Assembly: GCA_937928335.1 (NCBI GenBank)
Contig: CALFWN010000051.1
Coordinates: 1 to 14,446 of the forward strand
Direction: 5' to 3'
Length of the DNA stretch: 14,446 bases
From: an uncultured Litoreibacter sp.
GTDB taxonomy: Bacteria > Pseudomonadota > Alphaproteobacteria > Rhodobacterales > Rhodobacteraceae
The notes under the pieces are model-generated. The model was not told the origin of the DNA. It searched no databases and saw only the letters and a list, made by a program, of their open reading frames with translations. Both the position numbers and the translations under genes were made by a program. Below, piece by piece: positions 1-7,368 of the stretch; the first letter of the stretch is position 1, and every line of letters begins with the position of its first letter.

Positions 1-836
1 TCGTAGCCCTGATCGTCTTGTGTGCTGTAGCGGCTATTGTTCAGCACGACGCCCAAGACATTGGTCTGCTGCGCCACTTCGCGCTCGCATTGGTCCAGCT
101 GGCTCATTTTCGTCTGCTCTGCACGGGCCACGATCAGGGCGCAGTCGACATTCTTGAGGAATGCGCGCGCGTCATCGGTGCTGAGCATTGGCGGCAGGTC
201 GAAGATCATGATGTCCGGGGCAAAGTCGTGTTGCAGCTCATCAAGCCTGTCGGAGGTGCGTTGTGACAATAAAAGCTGGGTCGAGTCGGCCACTGGCCCG
301 GGCGTCATGGAGATCGCGACATTGCCACGCAAACACAGCATCTGCTCTTGCGGGCTGATATCGCCTGTCAGCATCGCCTTCATGCTATGCTCGGGCTTGC
401 AGCCCAACAGGTTGGAAATATTGGGCCTGCGCAAATCCATATCGAACAACATGGTCCGGTTCTCGCGTTGCCGGGAAAACCCGACGGCCAGATTACATGC
501 GGTGGTGCTTTTGCCGCAGGCTTGGTTGGGCGACGTGATGGCCATGCGGGTCCACCCGTTTTGACGCATCAACAAGAAGGCCTTGGTGCGCAGAATGTCG
601 AACGGGTTGGAGGCCGCTTCTGAGTTCAGGGTCAGGATGCGGTTTTTCTTGAGATGCTTGAGCTCGGGCTCAAACGGGGCCAGCTCCTCCCAAAGGGGAG
701 GTGCGGGCAGGACGGGAACATCATGCGGTGTGCTGCGGCTTTTGGTCTTTGGGCGCGCTTTCACTGTGGCGGGTGACGCCATTTGTCCGTCCCGCTCCTG
801 GCGGGCCTTGTTCAAGGCTTTCTGTAGCTTTTCCAT
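1..836 (-). CDS. CpsD/CapB-family tyrosine kinase (BY-kinase), 3' end cut by window
   Basis: This is a cytoplasmic P-loop kinase that partners the chain-length determinant encoded just upstream and probably controls polymer length by autophosphorylation. Of the protein, 278 codons are visible from an ATG at 836. A basic and proline-rich N-terminal extension of about 60 residues comes first. The nucleotide-binding signature follows: Walker A SPNQACGKST at about residues 102-111, Walker A' FDMDLRRP at 131-138, and Walker B IMIFDLPP at about 209-216. The Walker A loop is unusual, with Ala-Cys before GK where many family members have Gly-Glu or Gly-Ala. The sequence leaves the window around the place where the Tyr-rich autophosphorylation tail should begin; Tyr270 and Tyr278 are visible. 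The gene starts 28 bases after the chain-length gene stops, so it is very likely in the same operon. The family resembles the tyrosine autokinases of exosortase-linked EPS loci. The family call is strong, and the tail cannot be assessed. Confidence 0.9.
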   Translation of the reverse strand, partial: MEKLQKALNKARQERDGQMASPATVKARPKTKSRSTPHDVPVLPAPPLWEELAPFEPELKHLKKNRILTLNSEAASNPFDILRTKAFLLMRQNGWTRMAITSPNQACGKSTTACNLAVGFSRQRENRTMLFDMDLRRPNISNLLGCKPEHSMKAMLTGDISPQEQMLCLRGNVAISMTPGPVADSTQLLLSQRTSDRLDELQHDFAPDIMIFDLPPMLSTDDARAFLKNVDCALIVARAEQTKMSQLDQCEREVAQQTNVLGVVLNNSRYSTQDDQGY

Positions 837-864
837 TCGGGTCGGTTACTTCCTAGAGGGGGCG

Positions 865-2403
865 TCAGGAGAGCCGGTCTTTGATTTTCTCAAAGAGCAG
901 ATCAAGCGGCATGTAATATGTGTCGATGGCCCATAGCACGGTGGGCACCATAGCGATCACGGCCAGCAAGGACGTGAATTGCACCGCGCGGCGCCAGCGT
1001 CTGTGCGAGGCTGTTTCTATGTTGGGCAAGGTGGCAAGCGGGGTGATGTCCAATGCCCTCACGATGTCGATCGGGCGGCGGATCACCTGGTTAAACAGCT
1101 CTAACAGAAAGAAGAAACCGCCAGCCAGGCCAAGACCAAGGAGGACGCCAAGTGCGGCGATCTGTTTGCGGTTTGGGCTGGAGGGCTCATCAGGAATAGA
1201 GGCGGCTTCCAGTACGGAAATACGCTCACCTTTGGCGGCAGCCTCGACACGGGAACTCATCCGCGCGGCGGCCAGACGGGAGATAGACCCGTTATAGAGG
1301 CTTTGAATGTTTTCCTGCTCGCGCTCCATGCCTGCAAGGATGATGCCGTTGGCAGGCGTGCGCTCAATGCTGATCCGCAGCTCTGCCAGCTCTTCATTGG
1401 CTTCCTTGATCTCCTGTTGCAGGGCTTTCGTGCGGCTGTCGATCTCGGCCAGGCTGATATCGAGCGCTGTTTCCTGGGCGCTGATCGGGGTTTCGGTCTC
1501 CGATTGTGTGGCTCCGCTTGCTTCGATCTGTGCGGTTAGCGCATCGACCTGCGCTTTGAGGTTGCGCACGCGGGGGTTGGTCTCTGACAGGGTGCTTCGT
1601 GCCACGCTCAGCTCGCCCTCAAGTGTTTGCAAGCGTTGCTCTTCGGGGCTCAGCCGGGCGTTGGGGTCCGCCTCCACAGAGCCGGTGGCCTCATAGACAC
1701 GCAAGATATTGGCGCGCTGGGATTCCAGGCTTTCCAACTCCCGTTCGCCGCGCGAGACGCGTTCTTGCAGCAAAGACTGGCGGTTCTGCCGATACTCAAG
1801 ATTTTCCGGCAGCGCATCGCCATTCTCGTCCTTGAAGGTGACGATCTTGCCCGATTGCAAATCCAGCTCATCAGAAAGGCGCTGAACCTCCTGTTCAAAG
1901 AAGGACAGGGTGGAATCTGACTGGTCTTTACGATCCTCAATGCTGCTTTCGAGCGCAATAGAGACGTAGCGGTTCACGACCTCGGCCACTTTCTCAGGGT
2001 CAGGGCCCTCAAAGCCGATCACCATCAGCGTGGCTTGATCGCGCCCTGTGGTCAGGTTGATCCTCGTGGCACGGCGCATGGCCACAACAATCTCGTCAGG
2101 GGTCATCTGGTTTTGCTGTTCAAAGATCCGCACATCATTGGCGATGTCGATCAGGTTGGACCGCGTCAAAAGTTGCTTCTCGATGACCTGCAATTGCTCA
2201 GCAGCTGTGACTTGAACGGTAGTGCGTACAAGATCATCGGAGATCTGGGCGGATTCGACGAGCAGCGTCGAGGAGGTCTCGTACATCGAGGGCAGCCGCT
2301 GCGCGATGATCACCCCGCCAATGGCGCTGATCATGAACAACAACAGCATCGCCGGCAGCCGCCGGGGAAGAAGCTTGAGGTAGAATCGAAGATCAGAAAT
2401 CAT
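865..2403 (-). CDS. EPS chain-length determinant, Wzz/Wzc-like co-polymerase without kinase domain
   Basis: This 512-residue inner-membrane polysaccharide co-polymerase is expected to set EPS chain length with Wzy and to contact the export protein across the periplasm. A first membrane segment lies at about residues 17-35. A long periplasmic part follows, with extended Glu/Arg/Gln-rich coiled coil at roughly 160-300 and 310-350. A Pro/Ser stretch (PDEPSSPN, about 404-411) precedes a second membrane segment at about 414-436. A third hydrophobic segment lies near 474-492, after an Arg-rich patch. The third segment and the separate kinase gene downstream fit the exosortase-associated chain-length subfamily rather than E. 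coli Wzc, where the kinase is fused. The start codon overlaps the stop of the upstream ATPase gene (ATGA), which indicates translational coupling. The kinase gene follows after 28 bases. Family membership is inferred from architecture and motif style. Confidence 0.92.
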   Translation of the reverse strand: MISDLRFYLKLLPRRLPAMLLLFMISAIGGVIIAQRLPSMYETSSTLLVESAQISDDLVRTTVQVTAAEQLQVIEKQLLTRSNLIDIANDVRIFEQQNQMTPDEIVVAMRRATRINLTTGRDQATLMVIGFEGPDPEKVAEVVNRYVSIALESSIEDRKDQSDSTLSFFEQEVQRLSDELDLQSGKIVTFKDENGDALPENLEYRQNRQSLLQERVSRGERELESLESQRANILRVYEATGSVEADPNARLSPEEQRLQTLEGELSVARSTLSETNPRVRNLKAQVDALTAQIEASGATQSETETPISAQETALDISLAEIDSRTKALQQEIKEANEELAELRISIERTPANGIILAGMEREQENIQSLYNGSISRLAAARMSSRVEAAAKGERISVLEAASIPDEPSSPNRKQIAALGVLLGLGLAGGFFFLLELFNQVIRRPIDIVRALDITPLATLPNIETASHRRWRRAVQFTSLLAVIAMVPTVLWAIDTYYMPLDLLFEKIKDRLS

Positions 2404-3290
2404 TCCGCAGCCTTGCTAAGTGGGACTTTCACCGGGTTCACCAGCTGGAAAACATCTTGGGTTTCTTGCGTTGTGACAAACAGGCCGTCCGAGAGCAACT
2501 CCCGGATCAGATCAATGCCCACAGCGCGGCGTTCGACGCTGGCGGCATAGACCAGGGCCAGATCGCACAGCTTGTTGATCAGTCGCGGCACGCCTCTGGT
2601 TTCCTCGTAAATGGCCTTAATGGCGAAGATCGAGATCTCGTCACCGGTTCCGCCGACATGCATCAGCCGGTGGCGGATGTAGTCGCGGGTGCTTGTCGCA
2701 TCCAAGCCCTTGAGGTGATAGGAGGCGGTGACCCGCTGGGCGAATTGCGACAGTGCCGGCGCAGATACCAGCTGACGCAGCTCTGGCTGGCCCACAAGGA
2801 TCAGTTGCAACAGCTCGTCTTTTCCCGAGTTGATATTGGTAAACATCCGCAGCTCTTCGAGCGCCTCGATCGACAGGTTCTGCGCCTCGTCAATGATCAG
2901 CACCACGTGGCGGCCTTCGGCATATTCCTCGATGACGAAATCCTGAAACCGCTGGAACATGGATATATAGTCATCCCCCGGCTCTGTCTTGAGGCCGAGC
3001 GAATAGAGCACCCAATGCAGCAGATCGCCGCGCCCGCCCTGTGCGTTGGAGATCAGCCCGATGGTGGCGCGCTGCTCCAGGGTGCGCAGAAGATACTGGA
3101 TAAGAGTGGTTTTCCCGGCGCCGACCTCGCCTGTGACAACGGTTAACGGGGCGTGGGTCATGATGCCGTATTCCAGCACGGTACGGGCCCGTTTGTGACC
3201 TTCAGACCAGAACAGGAAATCGGGGTCCGGCTGCAACGTGAAGGGTCGCTCGCTGAAACCGAAAAATGTTGTGTAGAGCTCCGCGCTCAT
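2400..3290 (-). CDS. ExeA/GspA-like AAA ATPase of EPS (XrtA-type) loci
   Basis: This 296-residue P-loop ATPase is of the type found next to chain-length determinants in exosortase/PEP-CTERM EPS loci. It is related to ExeA/GspA of type II secretion, but its exact role in EPS export is not established. The N-terminus starts with the family-typical pattern YTTFFGFSERPFTLQPDP. Walker A GEVGAGKTT is at 54-62 and Walker B VVLIIDEAQ at 129-137, with catalytic Glu135. A sensor-1-like LILVGQPEL lies at about 163-171, an arginine-finger candidate is in FAQRV (Arg186), and a sensor-2-like GVPRLINKLCD is at 233-243. No membrane segment or peptidoglycan-binding C-terminus is seen, so it is shorter than ExeA itself. 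The start is supported by an AGAGG 10 bases upstream of the ATG. It is the first gene of the leftward operon and overlaps the next gene by 4 bases. Confidence 0.93.
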   Translation of the reverse strand: MSAELYTTFFGFSERPFTLQPDPDFLFWSEGHKRARTVLEYGIMTHAPLTVVTGEVGAGKTTLIQYLLRTLEQRATIGLISNAQGGRGDLLHWVLYSLGLKTEPGDDYISMFQRFQDFVIEEYAEGRHVVLIIDEAQNLSIEALEELRMFTNINSGKDELLQLILVGQPELRQLVSAPALSQFAQRVTASYHLKGLDATSTRDYIRHRLMHVGGTGDEISIFAIKAIYEETRGVPRLINKLCDLALVYAASVERRAVGIDLIRELLSDGLFVTTQETQDVFQLVNPVKVPLSKAAE

Positions 3291-3347
3291 GCAGCTAATA
3301 CCTCTTTATCATGGCCGAAGGTCCCCACCAGAATCCGGCCTGTACTT

Positions 3348-3353
3348 ATTATA
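3348..3353 (-). promoter_or_regulatory. Candidate -10 box of the leftward EPS operon
   Basis: On the minus strand this hexamer reads TATAAT, an exact sigma-70 -10 consensus. It would place transcription start near 3341 and give a leader of about 50 bases before the ATPase ATG at 3290. No good TTGACA-like hexamer lies 16-18 bases upstream; a TTGACG is present but is only one base from the -10. The promoter may therefore be weak, activator-dependent or coincidental. Confidence 0.4.
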
Positions 3354-3668
3354 GCGTCAAAGCGCCCATGTCCCCTACCCTGATATAGAGGGAAAATGGC
3401 AAGATTACGAACATTCAGCCTGACCGGTTCACACGTAGCGAGACCTAGAATCGTTTCAATGCCGTTTTGGTGTTTGCCGCAATTGTGACCTCCAAAAGCA
3501 GCTTTATGGCTTCAAATCAATAAAAATTCGCCATTCACAGGAAAAATGCTTTTTTTGTAGAGAATCATCCCTGCCGCACAGTGAATAAAGGGATTCTGGT
3601 GATTTTGATGCGCAAACAAGTATCGCCAGTTCTTAACCAAATCCCAAAATTTGAGCGGATTGTTGCGA

Positions 3669-3736
3669 AACAAACTCTAGCAAATTTGTTCACAGTTTGT
3701 TAAGTTTAAGGCAGTTCAGATGTAACTGCGCATCTG
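3669..3736. promoter_or_regulatory. Cluster of inverted repeats, candidate operator region
   Basis: Three perfect dyads are packed into 68 bases. The first is AACAAACT (3669-3676) with AGTTTGTT (3694-3701), nearly concentric with the 8-base palindrome CAAATTTG (3681-3688). The second is GCAGTT (3711-3716) with AACTGC (3724-3729). The third, CAGATG (3717-3722) with CATCTG (3731-3736), is interleaved with the second. The block ends 70 bases before the sugar-transferase start, where promoter and operator sites or an mRNA leader would be expected. Regulator binding is an inference; no specific regulator motif was recognised. Confidence 0.45.
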
Positions 3737-3806
3737 TTGGAGAGTATGGGCCGTTTTGCCCGAGTTTCACAAGTTTTGGAGTGTGCCTTGTAAGGCCGAT
3801 TATCAG

Positions 3807-4508
3807 ATGATGCCATTTGCTGCCAACCTTCTCGAACATACCACAGATTTTGACGCGGTCGCCGTAGCGCAGCCGCAGAGCCGTGAGAAAAAACAGCGTG
3901 TCAGTTTCTACCGGACCTATATGAAGCGCGTGCTTGATATTGCGCTGGTCCTGCTGAGCCTGCCTGTTGTTTTGCCGATCATCGCAATCGGTGTTCTGCT
4001 GGTCATGCGCGACGGGCATAACCCCTTCTACACGCAGCTGCGTGTTGGCAAGGGCGGCACCCATTTCAAGATGCTCAAGCTGCGTACGATGGTGCCCAAT
4101 GCCCATGCTCTGCTTTCGGCGCATCTTGCAACGGATCAAAATGCGAAAGCCGAATGGGACGCGACCCAGAAGCTGAAGAAAGACCCGCGCATCACTGCCA
4201 TTGGTCGTATCCTGCGCAAAAGCTCCGTTGACGAGCTGCCACAGCTGCTGAACGTGCTCAAAGGGGATATGTCCCTGGTCGGTCCACGCCCGATGATGGT
4301 TGAGCAGGAAGCGCTCTATCACGGTGAAGGCTACTATGCGCTGCGCCCGGGTCTGACAGGTTTGTGGCAGGTGTCTGATCGCAACGAATGTGACTTTGCG
4401 GACCGGGTGAAGTTTGACGAGGTCTATGACCGTGTCGTTTCCTTTCCGATCGATATCGCTGTGATCCTGCGCACCTTTACCGTTGTGTTCCGTGGCACAG
4501 GCTACTGA
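3807..4508 (+). CDS. ExoY-like undecaprenyl-phosphate sugar-phosphate transferase
   Basis: This initiating enzyme of EPS repeat-unit assembly transfers a hexose-1-phosphate from a nucleotide sugar to undecaprenyl phosphate at the inner membrane. From the ATG at 3807 it is 233 residues. It has a basic stretch, one hydrophobic membrane segment (about 43-66) and then the complete bacterial sugar transferase domain. Visible signatures are KLRTM at 91-95, DPRIT at 126-130, [10 protein letters not shown] at about 138-147, [10 protein letters not shown] at 153-162 and [11 protein letters not shown] at about 180-190. There is no N-terminal four-helix CoA-binding-like region, so it is the short ExoY type rather than WcaJ/WbaP. 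The start is uncertain: a TTG at 3756 and a second ATG at 3810 are also in frame, and the nearest purine-rich stretch (AAGG, 3792-3795) is 11 bases from the chosen ATG. A strong terminator follows, so it may be a one-gene transcript. The sugar specificity cannot be read. Confidence 0.93.
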   Translation: MMPFAANLLEHTTDFDAVAVAQPQSREKKQRVSFYRTYMKRVLDIALVLLSLPVVLPIIAIGVLLVMRDGHNPFYTQLRVGKGGTHFKMLKLRTMVPNAHALLSAHLATDQNAKAEWDATQKLKKDPRITAIGRILRKSSVDELPQLLNVLKGDMSLVGPRPMMVEQEALYHGEGYYALRPGLTGLWQVSDRNECDFADRVKFDEVYDRVVSFPIDIAVILRTFTVVFRGTGY

Positions 4509-4570
4509 TTGCCAGCAGACTGATTTCCGGCGCTTCGCAGGTGCATCACAACTACATTATGTCTTTATTC

Positions 4571-4601
4571 TCAGCCCAGATTAATCTGGGCTGATTTTAT
4601 T
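4571..4601 (+). terminator. Rho-independent terminator after the sugar transferase
   Basis: A perfect 24-base palindrome at 4571-4594 has the half-site TCAGCCCAGATT. It folds into a stable GC-rich hairpin and is followed at once by TTTTATT. It lies 62 bases after the sugar-transferase stop and would separate that transcript from the TPR lipoprotein gene. Confidence 0.85.
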
Positions 4602-4644
4602 CTGCCTGCTATGGACGTGATAAACGAGCCCCCAGCAGCTGTAT

Positions 4645-4648
4645 GAGG
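4645..4648 (+). promoter_or_regulatory. Ribosome binding site that decides the PrsT start
   Basis: GAGG lies 6 bases before the ATG at 4655. It overlaps the earlier in-frame ATG at 4643, which itself has no purine-rich site in front of it. This favours the downstream start. Confidence 0.6.
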
Positions 4649-4654
4649 CGACCT

Positions 4655-7129
4655 ATGTCATTGAATTTATCTGTGAAAACAGCCTTTTCGAAACTCGGCC
4701 TTGCGATGGGGATGGGTCTGCTCTTGGCGGGGTGTCTGCAATCGTCGCAAGAGCGTGCCGCTGAGCATCTTGAAAACGGGATGGCCTTGGTCGCGGAAGG
4801 GGATTTGCCGCGTGCATTGGTCGAGTTCCGCAACACAATCGCGCTGGATGACCAGAATCTGGAGGCTCACCGGCAGATGGCCCAGGCCAATCTGGAGCTG
4901 GACAGATATCAGGCTGCCTATACGTCTTATCTGCGTCTGGTTGAGGCTGCCCCGGATGACCTAGAGGGCCGTCTGGCATTGAGCGAGCTGGCTTTTCTGG
5001 CACGCAACTGGGAAGAATTTGAACGCCACGGCGACAAGCTTGTGGAGATCTCTCCCGAAGAGCCCGAGGTGAATGCGGTCCGGCTTGGATTGGAATATCG
5101 CACCGCGCTAAGTGAAAGCGATACAGGCCAAAGCCAGGTGATCCTGACCCAGGCAGAGGCCTTGGCCGAAGACCTGCCCGAGAATGCGATTGTCAGACGC
5201 ATCCGCATCGATGCCTATATTGCGGACGGCAAATATGCCGAGGCGCTTGCCCTGATAGAAGACAGCATCGCGGCGGCTCCGAAAGATTTGAACCTCTATA
5301 CGGTCAAACTTCAATTGCTCGCCCGTCTTGGTGACGAGGCCGGGATAGAGGCCGAATTGCTGAACATGCTGGAGGTGTTTCCCGAAGAACGCCAGACCAA
5401 GGAAACCTATCTACGCTTCCTGATGGCGCGCGAACGGATCGATGATGCAGAGGCTTTCCTGAACACGCTCTTTGCACAAGCCTCGCCAGAGGAGCGCAAT
5501 GACGCTTTCATCAGCCTGATACAGTTTATCCGCCAGACCAAAGGTGCAGAACCGGCTTTGGCCAGGGTCGAGGACACATTGGCCAAGGAAGACAGCGCAA
5601 ACACTGTATGGCAGGTCCTGCGCGGGTCCTTGATTTTTGACACTGGCCGCCGCGAAGACGGGATTGCTGCGATAGAGGAGGTGCTTGCCACCGAAGAGCC
5701 GCTCCCGCCTCAAGAGATGCTGGATGCCAAAATCGTCCTTGGGCAGATGTTGCTGGCCAATGGCAACGAGGTCGGCGCACGCAAGCAAATCGAAGAGGTT
5801 CTGGTTGACGATCCGAAAAATGCACGGGCTTTGAAAATGCGGGCGGGCTGGCTGATCAGCGACGACGAGACCACCGCCGCGATCAATGACTTGCGGCTGG
5901 CGCTGGATCAGGACCCGGAGGATGCAGACATCATGGTGTTGATGGCGCAGGCCTATGAACGTGCGGGCAATCGCGACCTGATGCAGAGCTTTCTGGCCTC
6001 CGCCGTGGAGACCTCCAACAATGCCCCGCGCTATACATTGCTCTTTGCCGACAGCCTGGTTGCAGATGACAGGCTGCTGGATGCCGAAAGCGCGCTGATC
6101 GCGTCTTTGCGGATCGCGCCCGGTAATGTCGATGTGCTGTCTGCGCTCGGCAATGTGTATCTGCAGCTTGATGACATGCCCCGCGCGGATCAGGTCGCCA
6201 AAACGCTCAAGAATATTGACACGCCTGAGGCGCAATCCAGCGCTGACAATCTGCAGGCGGAGGTGATCGTGCGCCAGTTGGGGGTCGATCAGGCGCTTGA
6301 TTTCCTTGAGGAACAAGCAACGGATGCCGAGAAAGGGGATGCTTTTGCCAAGTTGGTGCTGGTCCAGGCCCGGCTGCGGGCTGGTAAAACCGAAGAGGCG
6401 CTGAGTTTTGCGAAAGCGGCTGTCGCGGAGGAGCCGGAGGACCTGCGTTTGCGCAATGCACTCGCGCTCAGCTATGCCGCTGCTCAAGATTTCGAGGCCG
6501 CAGAGCAGGAATTTGAAACCATTTTGCAGGCCCGTCCGGATGCGGTGACAATCTATCTGCAACTGGCCCGCCTGCGCGGCGCACAGGACCGTGCAGAGGA
6601 CGCGCGCCAGACCATTGATGCCGGGTTGGACCAGGCCCCCGATGCGCCCGATCTTTTGTGGGCAAAAGCGTCCTATCTTCAGCAAGAAGGGAATATTGAC
6701 GGCGCCATCGACATTTATGAAGGGCTCTATGCGCGCAACTCTGGCAGTCTGGTCGTGGCCAATAACCTTGCCAGCCTGCTTGCGACATACCGCGAAGACG
6801 AGGACAGCCTTGCACGTGCAGAGGTGATCGCGCGCAGGCTTGAAGGCACTGATGTACCTGCGTTCCAGGACACATATGGCTGGTTGTTGTTCCGTCGCGG
6901 TGAGGTGCAGGCCGCCCTGCCCTATCTTGAGGGCGCGAGTGCCGGTTTGCCGCAAGATCCTGTGGTGCAGCTGCATCTGGGGGAGGCCTATGCCGCCCTG
7001 AACCGCCGCGCAGATGCGCTGGCCCAGCTCAACAAGGCTTTGGAAGTGGCCGGCCCGCTGGCAGATGATGTGCTGAAGGCCAGAATTCAAACCCGACTCA
7101 CTGAGCTTAATGCGGCCACAGACAACTAG
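4655..7129 (+). CDS. prsT: TPR-repeat lipoprotein of the PEP-CTERM/EPS type (PrsT-like)
   Basis: This 824-residue secreted lipoprotein is built almost wholly of tetratricopeptide-like helical repeats. The start at 4655 gives a clean lipoprotein signal: a basic residue, a hydrophobic run, then the lipobox LLAGC with Cys27 as the lipidated residue. Leu and Gln follow the Cys, so there is no Asp retention signal and outer-membrane sorting is expected. From about residue 35 to the C-terminus the protein repeats 34-residue helix pairs with Ala/Leu/Tyr at the packing positions and Pro-Asp or Pro-Glu at the turns. No catalytic domain is seen. Length and layout match the TPR lipoproteins of exosortase-linked EPS loci, usually near 900 residues. 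By analogy with AlgK-type TPR lipoproteins it may scaffold the outer-membrane export pore; that is an inference. An alternative start is 4643, which adds 4 residues. Confidence 0.9.
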   Translation: MSLNLSVKTAFSKLGLAMGMGLLLAGCLQSSQERAAEHLENGMALVAEGDLPRALVEFRNTIALDDQNLEAHRQMAQANLELDRYQAAYTSYLRLVEAAPDDLEGRLALSELAFLARNWEEFERHGDKLVEISPEEPEVNAVRLGLEYRTALSESDTGQSQVILTQAEALAEDLPENAIVRRIRIDAYIADGKYAEALALIEDSIAAAPKDLNLYTVKLQLLARLGDEAGIEAELLNMLEVFPEERQTKETYLRFLMARERIDDAEAFLNTLFAQASPEERNDAFISLIQFIRQTKGAEPALARVEDTLAKEDSANTVWQVLRGSLIFDTGRREDGIAAIEEVLATEEPLPPQEMLDAKIVLGQMLLANGNEVGARKQIEEVLVDDPKNARALKMRAGWLISDDETTAAINDLRLALDQDPEDADIMVLMAQAYERAGNRDLMQSFLASAVETSNNAPRYTLLFADSLVADDRLLDAESALIASLRIAPGNVDVLSALGNVYLQLDDMPRADQVAKTLKNIDTPEAQSSADNLQAEVIVRQLGVDQALDFLEEQATDAEKGDAFAKLVLVQARLRAGKTEEALSFAKAAVAEEPEDLRLRNALALSYAAAQDFEAAEQEFETILQARPDAVTIYLQLARLRGAQDRAEDARQTIDAGLDQAPDAPDLLWAKASYLQQEGNIDGAIDIYEGLYARNSGSLVVANNLASLLATYREDEDSLARAEVIARRLEGTDVPAFQDTYGWLLFRRGEVQAALPYLEGASAGLPQDPVVQLHLGEAYAALNRRADALAQLNKALEVAGPLADDVLKARIQTRLTELNAATDN

Positions 7130-7148
7130 CATTGTGGCCAATTGTTTC

Positions 7149-7190
7149 TAGAGCAGGTTTTGAGGTTAAATGCGGAAAATCGAGGCTCTA
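7149..7190 (+). repeat. Imperfect hairpin downstream of prsT
   Basis: TAGAGC (7149-7154) is the exact reverse complement of GCTCTA (7185-7190). Inside it, GGTTTT (7156-7161) can pair with AAAATC (7176-7181) with one G-T wobble. The structure begins 20 bases after the prsT stop. It may be an mRNA 3' structure or a copy of a short interspersed palindromic element; one copy in one window cannot tell which. Confidence 0.4.
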
Positions 7191-7191
7191 C

Positions 7192-7211
7192 AGGCATTTA
7201 AGGCCTTTTTT
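7192..7211 (+). terminator. Weak terminator-like hairpin with T run
   Basis: AGGC (7192-7195) can pair with GCCT (7203-7206) across a 7-base loop, and a run of T ends at 7211. The stem is only 4 base pairs. It could act together with the hairpin at 7149-7190 to end the prsT transcript, or it may be chance. Confidence 0.3.
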
Positions 7212-7223
7212 GCCTTCCAAGCC

Positions 7224-7239
7224 GTGTTCTGCAGAACAC
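7224..7239. promoter_or_regulatory. Perfect 16-base palindrome, candidate operator
   Basis: GTGTTCTGCAGAACAC is its own reverse complement. It lies in the prsT-wza gap, 129 bases before the wza-like start, and has no T run after it, so it does not look like a terminator. It is a plausible binding site for a dimeric regulator of the export genes. It does not match the alphaproteobacterial LexA box, which is a direct GTTC repeat. No other regulator is recognised. Confidence 0.4.
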
Positions 7240-7368
7240 ATATGAAAATGCGTCGGGCGCAAGTCCGGCTTTTCCTTTCAGCCAGAGCCGAATCCATGCA
7301 GTATCAAGCTCGAAACTGCGTCCAGGCCCTTGGGGGGGCTCGCGGTGCTGCCAATTTTGAGGTCCGAA

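Larger units (their letters stand above)
3291..3806. other. Divergent intergenic control region between the two EPS operons
   Basis: No convincing gene is seen in these 516 bases. The stretch is visibly more AT-rich than the flanking genes, as expected for a shared divergent promoter region. It holds the leftward -10 candidate at 3348-3353 and a T7 run at 3550-3556. A loose dyad AGAATC (3561-3566) / GATTCT (3592-3597) is also present, as is a block of tight inverted repeats at 3669-3736. A GGGC/GCCC mini-dyad lies at about 3748-3761, just before the sugar transferase. No convincing -35/-10 pair for the rightward gene could be picked by eye. Confidence 0.6.

Noticed and set aside
3690..4322. 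A 210-codon minus-strand frame opposite the sugar transferase
   Set aside because: The plus strand carries every sugar-transferase motif. The minus frame has no recognisable features and crosses the regulatory region.
5411..7141. A 576-codon open frame on the minus strand opposite the TPR lipoprotein gene
   Set aside because: It is antisense to a gene with a clear lipobox and TPR periodicity. Its own translation is rich in His, Gln, Cys and Arg with no domain pattern, as expected from the opposite strand of a biased coding sequence.
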